Translations under genes and position numbers: made by a program | Notes under the pieces: generated by a model | Database searches by the model: none | What the model was told of the DNA's origin: nothing | The model's input: the letters and a program-made list of their open reading frames with translations, nothing else | Assembly (NCBI GenBank): GCA_021521415.1 | Contig: JAIQDT010000107.1 | Span: 248,001 to 312,000, forward strand | DNA: 64,000 bases | Source of the DNA: Bidens hawaiensis | Lineage: Eukaryota > Streptophyta > Magnoliopsida > Asterales > Asteraceae | Reading direction: 5' to 3' | Part shown: positions 12,507-23,776 of the stretch, in pieces | How the letters are laid out: every line of letters begins with the position of its first letter | Position numbering within the stretch: the first letter of the stretch is position 1

Positions 12507-12518
12507 GCTCTGATACCA
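12507..12518 (-). promoter_or_regulatory. Primer binding site of element A (tRNA-iMet type)
   Basis: The minus strand reads TGGTATCAGAGC three bases inside the 5' LTR end. These 12 bases match the complement of the plant initiator-methionine tRNA 3' end, the commonest primer for plant LTR retrotransposons. Confidence 0.92.
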
Positions 12519-12521
12519 ATC

Positions 12522-14701
12522 TGTCACACCCGGCCATGAACGGCGGAAACAGCCGGGCGCGCGCGAGTGGGGATTGATAATTAAGCACGGGCCATTGCAA
12601 ACATTCAAAGTAAGATTTTCATTGCGCATGAAATGTTTAATACAAATACATTACATTGTTTAAAAATTACATAAAAACATCCAAGTATAGAAACTGTTGA
12701 AGATTTCCACGCCATATCCCCTTGCGCGGCGGGAACAACCACGCGCATCGAAGGGATAGAACTAAAATCTTCCAAAAAGCTAGTTTTAGATGTTCAGCGT
12801 GAGGTGCTCTAAGTGTGACTCCATGCGCTACCTAGTTATCTCCTGAAAGACACGTAAAACATTTGAATCAGTATAAACTGAGTGAGTTCACAAGTTTTAG
12901 TAACTTGATAAATCGTATTGCATCATAGTCTTGGCGAAAATCATATTGAAACACATTTCTGATTTCATGTCTAAACATATGCTTGATAAACCGTATGAAA
13001 ACATAGATCTGACAACATATTTCTGATAGAACCGTTCCGCGGGTTACGCGCGAACGTTTCTGGAAAACGTGCTCGTCCATGCAAAGTGGCGCAGCCACTA
13101 CGAGCTAAAATAATGTAATACCGTCCCGCGGGTTACGCGTGGACATTTCAGAAAAATCGTGCTCGTCTATGCAAAGAGGCGTTGCCCCTACGAGCTAATC
13201 AATAATACCGTCCCGCGGGTTACGCGCGGACGTTGTGCCGGAAAACAAGGCGCTCGTCCATGCAAAGAGGTGCGACCCCTACGAGCGGGCTCAATCCCAT
13301 AGTACTGCCCCATTCTAGGCACTCGTCCATGCAAAGAGGTGCGACCCCTACGAGTGGGTGGATCAAACCAGCAGTCCCTACCCTTAGAGTTCCACTGGTA
13401 AAGTGATCACTTACTCGAATTCTGGCACACATACATCGTAAACCATAGATAACCGTTTGCATTGCTCATCATGAAACATAATTTAAACACAATCGTTTGC
13501 ATAACTTGTAAGTATACCATGATAAATCGTAATTTAAGTACGTGTCCCTCGCCCCGAAAACAGTTTAAAAAAACAGTGAAAATAGTGAAAATAGGGGCTG
13601 TGAGACTCACATGTGGTTTTTGTTAAGGGATTAATCGAGATTCGGGTTTTCTTGGTGTTGGCCTCGGAATTGAATGTCTAGAATACGATTAAATAACAAG
13701 AAGTATATAAGAAATAGGAGAATATAAGGGTTGGAAAGTAGATCTCAAGGTTATAATCTCGGCTTACCTAGTAACAGGAATGGAATTGAAAATCAAACGG
13801 ATGCTTGGGCGATGATTAGTGCAATTTGCAACTTTTTAAGAGAGAAGTTTGAAGTGTGTTTTGGGTGATAATTTAGGTTACATATTTCTAGGCAAACTCA
13901 AGGGAACACAATCCCTTGCTTTAGGGGATTGTAATCTTTTCATATCTAGGTGTAATGATGATAAAGTATGGAAATTATTATTATTTATTTAAAAGTGGAG
14001 GAGTGGATAAAAGATTCTGATTTGATTTGGACAGGACATGCAGGTCTGTGGTTGGTGGGAGTAGGGTGGCTGACAGTTGACTTTTCATGTTACAGTGTGC
14101 TTTTTCAGGTGCTTTTGTCAGTTGTACAGTAAAAAGTAGAAATCTCTGAAACACGCAACTGTTTCCTTTTGGGCGGGAATAATCTCCTTATATTTGGAGA
14201 ATAGACTAAGTGTTCTGCGCGTATAACTTTGTGCGCATAGCTTTCTGTGTGAAGGACATTTCTTTGCTGCGGGTAGGTGCGTAACCTTCTCGCAGTTAGG
14301 GACATTGAGTTTCATTTGTAGATTCTCCAGGTGGTCTTGGTATTTCAACATAGTGATCAGTCATGTTGAAGTCAATTCCATCTTGGAGCTTCAGACAAAC
14401 TAGCTCTCAATGTTCCCGCCATGCGGGGAGGTTAGTTCCCTTTCCGCATGCGCATAAACGTTTTGGGATGCACCCGCCTTAGCATCATGCTGGACGGTCA
14501 ACCCATTAGACAATATAAAGTTATGGAAACATAAAACCAAAACACTCGCGCATGGCGCATATAACATATGCCCACGCTGGTTCTTAACATGGCGCGCTCG
14601 CGCAGGGTGCACATAACAAATACCCGCGCTGATTCTAACATAGCGCGCATAAAATTCACAATCACCTAATTTATAGGATTGGGAAATTACCGGGTGTCAC
14701 A
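12522..14701 (-). repeat. Element A right LTR (5' LTR of the element)
   Basis: 2,180 bp and the promoter-bearing LTR for this orientation. The position matching the TATA box of the other LTR reads catatttcta at 13881-13890 in place of catatttata. The minus strand is therefore TAGAAATA rather than TATAAATA, and the core promoter is probably damaged. A hairpin array like that of the left LTR lies at about 13031-13358. Confidence 0.95.
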
Positions 14702-14706
14702 AACGG
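14702..14706. repeat. Target site duplication AACGG, right copy
   Basis: Exact repeat of 5630-5634, directly after the TGTCACA end of the right LTR. Confidence 0.93.
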
Positions 14707-16732
14707 ACAGTCCTGTCAAGGCTGTTCCTCTACAAAGCTATAAGCCTGATGATGAGCCTGGAATGAATGAACCAAGGATAGAGGCTCTTGAAGAATCAAC
14801 TGAGGAGGATGATAACACTGTTGACTCCCCAAATATTGAAATGACAGATGAACACAGGGAGAACATACAAACAATGTTGGATAATGCCAGGAGAAATCAT
14901 CCATTGATTCTGAGTTTGATCAACCACGGTTATAAGTTTGAAACCCTGGCTCCAATGTCTGATGAGGAGCTGCAAGAGTTGATTGATGGTGAGTTGCAAG
15001 ATATTTAAAGGAAGACGGAGAAGAAGAACCATGATTTACTAACATACAGGACTTACCTAAAAATACATGGACTATCTGATAAGGATTTTAGCAAAATGAA
15101 GTTTGATGAGCTTGAAAACCACTATAATCTAACTGTTGAAAAGGCGAAGAGAGAAGAATTAGACAGAATGGAAAATGAGACAAGTCAAAAGGAAAAGATT
15201 GAAGAGTTATTTAATAGATTTGGAGGTAAATGAAAATACTTAATTGACAAAGGAATTGCTATGGAAGTGGTTGATGGTCTCACAAGAGAACAAGTTGAGA
15301 CTTATTTTAAAAGGTTTTCAAGAAAGGATGAATTTGAAAGGACAACAAAAGGGCCAAGAGTTGTTACTTGGGCAGAAAAGGAGATGGCTGAAAAGAAGAA
15401 GAGATGGGAAGATGAGCAAGTAATTCTACTTGATAGATTGATGGAGGCACATGGCAGAGGAGATGAAGCGAAAAATATGAGCAAATTAGAGAAGTTGTCC
15501 TTACTTGAAGCTGAAAAGAAGAATCATGATAAAGCAAAGCCCTTATCATCAAAGGTTCCTACTGTTGTGTTTGTTAAAGAGGAACCAGTTGAACACTAGA
15601 GCCTTGGGAAGACGAGAAAAAGATCAAGACCCTTAAAGGCTTGATGCTTATTAAGGGAATGGCTGAAGGGGTGTTTGACAATCTTGGCAAAGGTCAATTA
15701 AAACAAGTGTTTTATGAAGAGAAGGATGAATGGGAAAGGCTTGAAGCTGAGCAGAGAATATTGTTTTAATTCCAATGTGGACCGAGGGGTGAACGAATTG
15801 AAGATCAAAGGTCTGTTACTGTAGGTCCCACTGATGAGGAACTAAGGGGAATGATAACTACCTTGGCAAGGGAAGGAGAAAACTACTTGCAACTTATTTT
15901 ATTGCCAAAGGAGAAGATCATTGAGATGTTTGTGAAAGTCGGGCATGTGAGGGCCATTGTACCTAAGAAGAAAACTACTTCTATGCCCTCAGATGTAAGT
16001 GTCCTAATTCCTACCACCAGAGCCTCTCACCAGAGACAACAAAGGCCACCATCCGATGTGGACCTACCCAACAAACTCTTCTTTGATTCTCAAACTGATA
16101 CTTTGAAGGTGGTTATGAAGAGTGGAGAATTGAGGGAAATTGCATTCAATGATGATTTTGCAGATTTCAAGAGAGAGCAACTAGATGAGATGGCAACTAT
16201 GAGCCTATATGATTATCATAACAGACATAGACAAAGAAATGAATTATCAAAGCATCTCAAGGATCAAGCCAGAAAAGGTTCCCCATGTTAAACAAAAAGA
16301 GGAAATGGGAACTCTCTGAGTATGAAAGAAACAAGAGAGTGAAGAGGATGAGGGGGATAAGGTATGCTGAAGATACCTACAAGCCAAAAATGAAGAACAA
16401 AACCCCTCTGTCGAATACGATGTAGTGTATTAATATGAGGCGGCAGATGGCAAGGCCTAACTGTGAAGTCCAGAGAAATGGGAGGATTGCAAGTTTTGAA
16501 TATCAAGACCAAGATGAATCCTAAATTCTAGGAAACTCTGATGGACTAGCCTTGGGCATCATAAAAGAGGATGAAGAACTGCAGTTTCTGCATGATGATG
16601 ATTTGGGAGATATAATCAGGTGGACCCTGCCACCCAATTATCCTCACCAACAGGAATTATTCTTATGCAAGGAAAGTGCAGCACGTGTAAAGTTGGCAAG
16701 AAAACAAGAAGCCTCAAGCTCAAGGAGATAAG
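14707..16732 (+). pseudogene. Sirevirus-like third ORF, 3' half, decayed
   Basis: This continues the reading of 3200-5634 across element A. Recognisable blocks are an acidic region with EESTEEDDNTVDS at about 14790-14830 and a helix-rich Lys/Glu stretch with TREQVETYFKRFSRKDEFER (about 15279-15338) and WAEKEMAEKKKRWEDEQV (about 15369-15420). A further open stretch is at 15851-16291, and a C-terminal end with RKQEASSSRR stops at 16730-16732. In-frame stops occur at 15006-15008, near 15230, at 15597-15599, near 15767, at 16289-16291 and beyond. The composition suggests a long coiled-coil tail. The function is unknown. Its place just before the PPT and LTR fits the extra ORF of Sireviruses. Confidence 0.5.
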
Positions 16733-16894
16733 ATTATTTTTCTAGCTTTTGTTTACTTTGTAATGTCCATGGGACAGAATTTCCAACTTGTAATATTTTC
16801 ATTATGATATGTACCTTTCATTTTGAAATTTGGTGTATATTTGGCTAAGTGTATGTAAGCATAGAGGTGTTTTGGTACAGCTGAGGTGTTCCAA

Positions 16895-16907
16895 TCTAGG
16901 GGGAGAT
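16895..16907 (+). promoter_or_regulatory. Polypurine tract of copia element D
   Basis: The purine run taggggg...agat directly precedes the LTR start TGTTGGG at 16908. This GGGGGAGATTGTTGGG arrangement is the classic plant copia PPT/LTR junction. It marks the end of the element that carries the third ORF. The interval 16733-16894 is AT-rich 3' untranslated sequence. Confidence 0.8.
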
Positions 16908-17411
16908 TGTTGGGTCGAAGAAATGACAAGTAAAGACAAAATGAAGATTGGTATCTTCTCAACCTCACTGAAAATGGCTAAGTATGGATACTGAGCACAC
17001 TTAGGCATCCGAGCAAGCTTTTACTTATCCTAGCAAGGTATAAGGTTATCTTCTAGAATTCCTCTTATGTGTTTCTAGAAGGTTTCAGGTGAACCTATAT
17101 AAGGAACTACTAGGTCATATTTATGACAACGGATGATTACATACTTTTCCAAGCATACTAAATATTTTTTCCGGAAAGCCGCCGCACCTGACATTCCACT
17201 TTGAAACCTTAGAGATATTTCCTTTGTACTTTCACTAATTACTTTGAATGGAAATCTATTGAGTTTATAGCGTGTTTTGTTAGTTATGAGTTATTGAAGT
17301 GACATCCTGATTATTATTGATTCTACCTTTAATAATCAAGGGGTCTTCACGTTAGTTATTTTGTAATCCGTCTTGTTAACATATTTTGTGGGTTACGAGT
17401 TTGTAGTGACA
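16908..17411 (+). repeat. Copia LTR shared by two element bodies
   Basis: 504 bp, starting TGTTGGGTCG and ending GTGACA two bases before a PBS. To its left lie the PPT and third ORF, so it is a 3' LTR. To its right lie the PBS, leader and gag, so it is also a 5' LTR. It holds a TATA box (ctatataag, 17095-17103) and two TTCTAGAA palindromes (17051-17058 and 17073-17080) upstream of it. It also has three copies of the motif that fills 1524-2740. Confidence 0.75.
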
Positions 17412-17413
17412 AG

Positions 17414-17425
17414 TGGTATCAGAGC
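17414..17425 (+). promoter_or_regulatory. Primer binding site of second copia body
   Basis: tggtatcagagc, complementary to the 3' end of initiator-methionine tRNA, two bases after the LTR end. The leader 17426-17791 that follows is AT-rich and non-coding. Confidence 0.88.
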
Positions 17426-17791
17426 TTGTGTTAGCTTTTGTGAAAATCGGTGTGTTGCTTTGAAGACTGATTGTGAAGCTTTTATTAATACTATTTTGAT
17501 TTAAGGTTGAAGATGATGACGTAAGCAAAGCACTGTTACATTGAATAGTGACGTTAGTTATTTTGTTCTTTATTCTTTAGATCTACAATCATTTTAGGTT
17601 TAAAAATATTCTAATCTCAGTTTTATATTGATTTTGTGTTGTTTTAAGTCAAGATCTTGGTTTAATCCATCTGGTTTCATCAGATTCAAGGATTTCATCC
17701 TCAGATCTGAAATTTTTTCAAAGTTTGTTTAACTTTTCAGAAATTTTTACTTTAAAAGCTTATTAAAAATACCAAAAATAATTTCAAACAC

Positions 17792-20333
17792 ATGGATGAC
17801 CAAGAAGTGTCTACTAACAAGATTTCAAGATTGTTAGGTCAAGAAAATTATAACAAGCAGAAGGTACTGTTTGAGACTGTTGTTTGTTACAATGACACTG
17901 AGTTGTGGAACTCCATCAGAAATAATCCATATGTTCCTATTGAAGGAACAAACAGCAATCAAGCACTTGAAAGGCAGATGAAGAACACAGATGAAAAGGC
18001 CCTTTCAATGTTGAAATTAGGTTTATCATGGGAAATTTTGACCAGTGTGAACCATCACACCACTGCAAAGGCCATGTATGATGCAGTGGTGAAAATGTTT
18101 GAAAGGCAACACTGAATTAAAAGAAAGACATTAAGAAAGACAGGTTGAAGCAACAAATTTACAAATTCAAATTTAAGGAGGGAGAAAGGCTGAAATCTGT
18201 TTTGGAAAGATTTGTGGCAATTGTTAATGAAATATGAACAACTAATCTTGCTATTACTGATTTGATCTTAACAAGAAGCTTCTTTCTTCTCTGTCTGGAG
18301 AATGGTATACAGCAAGCAAGTTTAACAACGAGAAGGCTAATTTTCCCAACTTCAAGCTAGATGATGTGATATGTTTCCTTCAAGCTGCTGAACATGAGAT
18401 GATTGAGAGACATATGATCAAAGAAGAGAAGCCAAGTTTCCAAGTTACAAATGCCCTGATAGCTCCAATGGGTAATCTGTCTGCCAAGAATAAGCAACAT
18501 ATTCCTATTATTGAGGAGCACAATGACTTTAATGTTGAAACTCCAAGAATGTATGCTTCTAGTCAAGCATCAGACAGTCAAATTTATCAACAAAGATTCA
18601 ATATCCAAATGATAGATGATGGCGATACATATTTTATGTCTAGTGAACATACTCCATATGTTCCTAGCAGTTCAACTCACGGGAATGAATATCAAGCTTT
18701 GTTTCCATGTTTACTAAATCCTACAATGCATTTTTGGCCAAGAACATGATTCACACAAGTTTTGTGCAAGAAGTTTTGGAACAAATTAATGTAGATGATC
18801 TTGAAGATATGGATCTTAAACGGCAAGCAACCATGTTGGCTTTGAGAAGCAAAAGGTTGTATAACAGGACTGGAAGATCTATTTTACCTAGTCCAAATGA
18901 CATGATTGGCTTTGATAAATTCCAGGCAATTTGATACAATTGTCAACAACCTGGTCATTTTGCAATAGAATGCAATCAACCAAGACAATTCCAAAACAAC
19001 AACAACAACAACCATCTTCAAAGGAATCAGTTTCAACATCAAAATAAAGGTCAAGGTCAGCAACGGAGACAGTTCTACAATAACAATTTTCAACCACAAC
19101 AGAACAATCAGCAACTCATTCCCCAAAGGCAACGACCCATCAAAGAAACCAACATAATCATCCTCAAGCCACTAGAAATCATAATAGAGCCAATGGACCA
19201 CAATCAAGGAACCAAGGAAATGTTGTTGTAGATCAACAACCTCAAGATGGGTTGTTTGATTGGAGCAATCATGCAGAAGAGATTGAAAAGTCCAATGTAG
19301 CTTTCATGGCTAAAATCAATGAACAAGTTGAATCTTCAACATCTCAGGTACATTCCAACTACTCAATCTCAGATTTACTTGATATGAATGACTTATTGAG
19401 AAAAGAGATTGGTCAATTGCAAGTTAAGTGTTTCAAGAAATAAAGCGTAATCAATTTGTATGAAATGAGTGAAATATCATATGAAAATCAGATCAACGGT
19501 CTAGAACAAGACTCTCTAGATAGTTATGAAATTCAGTCAAGGTACACCACTGAAATAGAAGGGTTGAAGAAGATGTTTCTGGATGAGAAACTCAAAAATA
19601 CCCAACTTCAAGTTGAGGTTGATTTTCTGAAGAACTTGGTTGTAACTGGTAACATATGTGGAAAATTTGTGAAGATTAAGGATGAAGATAAGTATAAAGT
19701 TGTACCACTACCTTTCAATGATAACTATTCATTAAAGGTTGACAAAGAGAAAAGATAATCTTACATGGCTCAGTTCAAGAGGGTATTCAGTGAGAAAGAG
19801 GAATTCATTGAACACTACAAGAAGGTTGTTGTAAATGAAAAGGGAGAGTTTGTGTTGAAAGTTGAGGACATAAAAAAAGTTAAGGTGAAAAACTTGTTGA
19901 AGTTAAAGCTTTAACAAAAGATTAAAAGTCAAGTGAGTCATTTGAAGACAACTCAAGTATCTCAAGTAGAAAATGTTCAAGTTATGGGAGTAACAAGGGT
20001 AAAGACTATAAAATAAATAATTCAAAGGAAAAGATTCCTAAATTACCCAAAATAACACCAAAAATGAAGAAATATCATGAACAGATGAGAAAAATTCATA
20101 AACCATTTGACATCTATGAAAGATCCCAAAGAAAGAAGAACAATGCAGTAACTCAAACATTCATAAGTCCCTACAAGAAAGAAAGTACTTCAATGAAAAG
20201 AGATGGAGCAGAAGAAAAGAGAGAAACTGAGTATCCACTCATTTACCCAGTATTCTCAAATAATGAGCTTTTTGACATTGGAGATGTATTTTGCAAGAAG
20301 ATATGCGAGTCCAATGAAAGAAAAAGGAACTAA
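17792..20333 (+). pseudogene. Sirevirus-like copia Gag, decayed
   Basis: Starts at ATG 17792 (MDDQEVSTNKISRLLG). The N-terminal part follows the copia gag plan (ALSMLKLGLSWEILTSV, AKAMYDAVVKMFE), interrupted by a stop at 18113-18115. A zinc knuckle remnant at 18932-18970 reads stop-YNCQQPGHFAIEC, so TGA at 18932-18934 replaces its first Cys. Long coiled-coil segments follow (19252-19443, 19456-19758), then a basic tail (20064-20333) ending CESNERKRN. The extended coiled coil after the knuckle, with YKVVPLPFNDNY, parallels the gag of element C (YKIIPF after PPPFHNDY), so the two are relatives. At least five breaks make it inactive. No protease, integrase or RT follows, so the element is truncated near 20500. 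Confidence 0.7.
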
Positions 20334-20836
20334 ATGACAGAAAAGTGAATCTAGAAAAGATCAAGTTTGTCAAAGGATCTGATGATAGGAGTACTAAAAA
20401 GATCAATGTATTTCAACTTATCTCAATAGACTTTGGAAAACCCATCACACATTTGAAGACCATTAGTGTAGATCCTCCAAGACTACTTCCTTCCTAGTGA
20501 AAAATGTTCTCCTAGTGGTACTAGGCTAGGTTTGCATGCATGCACCGTTCTTACCCCTACCATCACTAAATGAAAAAAATCTTATGTATATATTCAACCA
20601 CAAGTCAACAGCAGGGATTTGATGGCTTGGGTCGGCTTAGGAGTGACTGTGAAAATAGAGTCGGGTCTTAAATCTACTTTTCACATTTTTGATTTTTATA
20701 CATTCCATTCTTGTGAAATCTCCATTTTTTGCAAGTATGTGGAAGAGTGCCTGCATGTCCTCTTGGAATCGGCTAGAGAGGATCAAATGGAACCATATTT
20801 TTGGATTTCAAGTATGATAGGCTAGAGCTAAGACAA

Positions 20837-20944
20837 TTATATATTAATCTCTTAATTAATTTAGATCTTAATCTTATATATAATCTCGTAATTAATTTAG
20901 ATCTTAACCTTATATATAATCTCGTAATTAATTTAGATCTTAAT
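20837..20944. repeat. Three tandem copies of a 36-bp unit
   Basis: The unit cttatatataatctcg plus taattaatttagatcttaa is repeated about three times (20837-20872, 20873-20908, 20909-20944). The first copy is slightly diverged. It is AT-rich and non-coding. Confidence 0.85.
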
Positions 20945-22890
20945 CACATGTGTGTGTCCTAACATTATTAAGATACTATTACTTTTAAATTTAGATGTAA
21001 TCCTACATTAGTTGAGACATACATTCGTTTATGTAAGTTTGTTTATTGGTTGTAACTACCGTCATTTTTCAAACACGGTTCAGAGTCGTTATTTATATTC
21101 GTATACATAAATATATTTTATTGCTTTTTCTATAAAATATAAAAGTATTATTTTAATATCTGGAATATAGTATCACCAATCATCGTGTCGGGTGTGAGCG
21201 CGTGATGCAGTAATCACTATAATCACCTAACATGTATGGTATATGGAAATACAATTTTCTTAGCCTTTTGATGATTTAATGATTATTTATCTAATCTATG
21301 GCATTTATATAATTTATTTATTTCTACTTATTGTTTATGAATTGCATGAATATTGTGGGTTGTCACAGTTATATATTTTTCGCTTCCGTTCGTTTGTGTG
21401 AAACGGAGGTACTGTTTGTTGAGCAAGTTCGGAGTTGGAGGGCAGCTATGGAATGAAGACTTTGTCATCAAAATTTCATACACATATTACCAACTATGTT
21501 TTTTCCATTATCCAACGTATTTACTTTTTATTTTGTTTTTATATTTATTTTTAGTTTTTTTGTAGTCTAGTTTTAATTTTAGTTTTTGTTTTTAATCGTT
21601 CGTATCCTTGAATTTAGGACAATGCAAAATTTAAGTGTGGGGATTGAATATTTGAGACGTATTTAATTTTACTAAAAAAAAGAGGAAAAAAGTTTTGAAA
21701 AATTGGTTTTGCATTAAAAGGGAAGATGATGATAATTATCAGAAATTGGCATTTCAAACTACTAATAATGTGAGATAATATAAAAGAAAACGAACTTAAC
21801 TTGAGATGTGTCGGTAGGCTCAGCCTTGAGAATGAAAGGGCAGTTTGATAAATGGGTAACAAATATATATGATTTTTGGTGGTTAAAGAGTTTAATCCGT
21901 GGAAGATATGTGACGAAAGGTCGGCCATACTCTAGCCTCAATTTTTGGTATGAATGTGAAAATATTATGAATTTTATAATTTGAATACCTTATCAGTATC
22001 AAGGTAGGTTTAATGTTAGAGTTTGCCAAATAGCTATGGATATAAACTAAATCTTGCATATTTAGCTTTAGTGTTTAACAATTCATTAGCGTTTGGTTTT
22101 TTATAACCTTAAATCTTGTATTGATGGAATGCCTTGGGTCTAGAGATTATGGGTCTGTATACGGTTTATCATCTAGGTATTCACATTTCCTAATTGGATT
22201 TGTAAATTTTAAAAAGCTAAAAGGAGCAAACGTACATTAAACTTGATCATCTCGTACTTAAATGTCTTAAGTATACTACTGACTTGATCATCCACACAGT
22301 TAGCCATATGGGGTCCCCTTGCTCTCGTCTCATTACCATTAAAAATGGACCACAAGGGACACGTCATATGTAAGCCCTAAAAATGAATTTGTGCATACTC
22401 ACCTATGATAATGGTTCTAGGGTATTGCTTGATAATGGGGGTATGTCATGTTGTGGAGAACACTTGCTAATTTATTGAATAATTATACCTTAATCGTATC
22501 TAATGGTTGCTTTGGTAAAATTTGATGCTTAAATTTATGTGGATAAACAAAACAATGCCCTTTATTTTCTTAACTATTCATGCAAAAGAGCAACAAAATT
22601 TTAAATCTGATAATTTTGAGGTTTATGTCAAGTTGGGGTAGTCTGGTCCGGTAAAAACTGAAAATAAACGGATCTTAACTATGGAAACCAATAGATTATA
22701 TAAATAATGAAATTGTTTGATCTTACTTGTTTAGGTAAAGATCAAGGCATAGGTTTAAGTGGACGACAATATCGCTGATTGCGGTTTTTGCATTTTTCTA
22801 AGCTTTAATATAATCTATATGTTTTTAAGACCATATTTTCCGATTTTGATTTCATTGCATTAAACATTTTCAAGGACGAAAAAAGAGTAA
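20945..22890 (+). other. AT-rich gene-free stretch, Tat-like 3' untranslated DNA
   Basis: No coding region that I recognise. Two short stretches, tttaagtgtggggattg near 21628-21646 and agtaagtgtggggatat near 22886-22902, look like the PPT-proximal signature of Tat/Athila-type gypsy elements (AAGTGTGGGGA before the LTR). The tract is probably the non-coding 3' part of such an element. Confidence 0.35.
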
Positions 22891-22903
22891 GTGTGGGGAT
22901 ATT

Positions 22904-22933
22904 TGATATACTGATAATTATATATATTTCCCT

Positions 22934-22975
<42 letters not shown>

Positions 22976-23757
22976 TTTGTTTGTTTTTAGTTAGAATGTG
23001 TATACTACCACATATTTGTGTTTTATAGGTTCCGGAAGTTTAATGCGGTTAAAAGGGCAAAAATAACGAGTCAAAATAAGCTTAAACGAGAAGTCGAATG
23101 AATCTGGTTTGAACCAGAAAGAACAAGGAGAGATAGCCGGTCGGACCAGCCAATGTCCAGCCCTTGAGCAAGCCACGCTGCGCAGCCAGGATGGCCATAC
23201 CTGGTCACGTAGCGCCTAGAGCCAAAAATTATAAAAATGTTCCCGTTTTGTCATGTTTAAGGCCCAGTTGAACTATATAAACACATTTAACCTTAACCTG
23301 AAAAATACCCTTCGATCAACAGCCGAATCTGGAGTTTCTTGGAGCTTAGAATTGTATTATTTGGCAGTTTTGAAGGCAAGGAATTATCCAGTGGAGTGAT
23401 GTGTGATTAAAATAGAAGACTACGGGTTTTATCGCCTTTAATCTGCCGTTTCTACTGTTATTATTGATCAAGATTGAAGTCTAATTAGTTAATTTACGTA
23501 ATTTAAAGAGTCATGTAGGTTCGATATCCGGAATTACTTTTCTTTACTAGAGTCGATCAGTTCACTTTTCGGTTAGTAGTTCGGTCGAGTTTTAAAGAGT
23601 ATAGAGTATTACTTAGTGTCTAGATTAAGGTAATTTAGTTAATAGTTATTTGACTACTTTTAGCACATCAGTTAACATAGGTGTTAATACATTTATGTCC
23701 TGACTCTTAATTTTAAGATTAAGTATTATTAAAATACATATATCGCTTAAACTAGTG
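22904..23757 (+). repeat. Candidate Tat/Ogre-like LTR (plus strand)
   Basis: It starts at tgatatactg just after the purine-rich gtgtggggat at 22891-22900. It contains a (TA)n run at 22936-22970 and a TATA box (ctatataaac, 23273-23282) followed by leader-like DNA. The right end was not defined; it appears cut at about 23757 by the neighbouring minus-strand element. The end assignment is an inference. Confidence 0.35.
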
Positions 23758-23769
23758 TCTCTGATACCA
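23758..23769 (-). promoter_or_regulatory. Degenerate primer binding site (minus strand)
   Basis: The minus strand reads TGGTATCAGAGA, matching the initiator-tRNA PBS at 11 of 12 positions, seven bases outside the TGTCACAG end at 23777. It shows that a minus-strand gypsy element continued leftward here and lost its internal region. Confidence 0.55.
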
Positions 23770-23776
23770 ATTCAAC

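Larger units (their letters stand above)
5635..14701 (-). mobile_element. Ty3/gypsy LTR retrotransposon A, complete but defective
   Basis: A 9,067-bp element on the minus strand. It has LTRs at 5635-7811 and 12522-14701, both beginning TGTCACACCC and ending GGGTGTCACA. A PBS lies beside the right LTR, a PPT beside the left LTR, and the exact TSD AACGG flanks it. The domain order gag, protease, RT, RNase H, integrase places it in Ty3/gypsy. The C-terminal [11 protein letters not shown]...TWERE tail resembles the chromodomain region of Tekay/Del-type chromoviruses. By eye the LTRs differ at about 28 sites in 2.18 kb (about 1.3%). It sits inside the third ORF of an older copia element. Confidence 0.95.
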
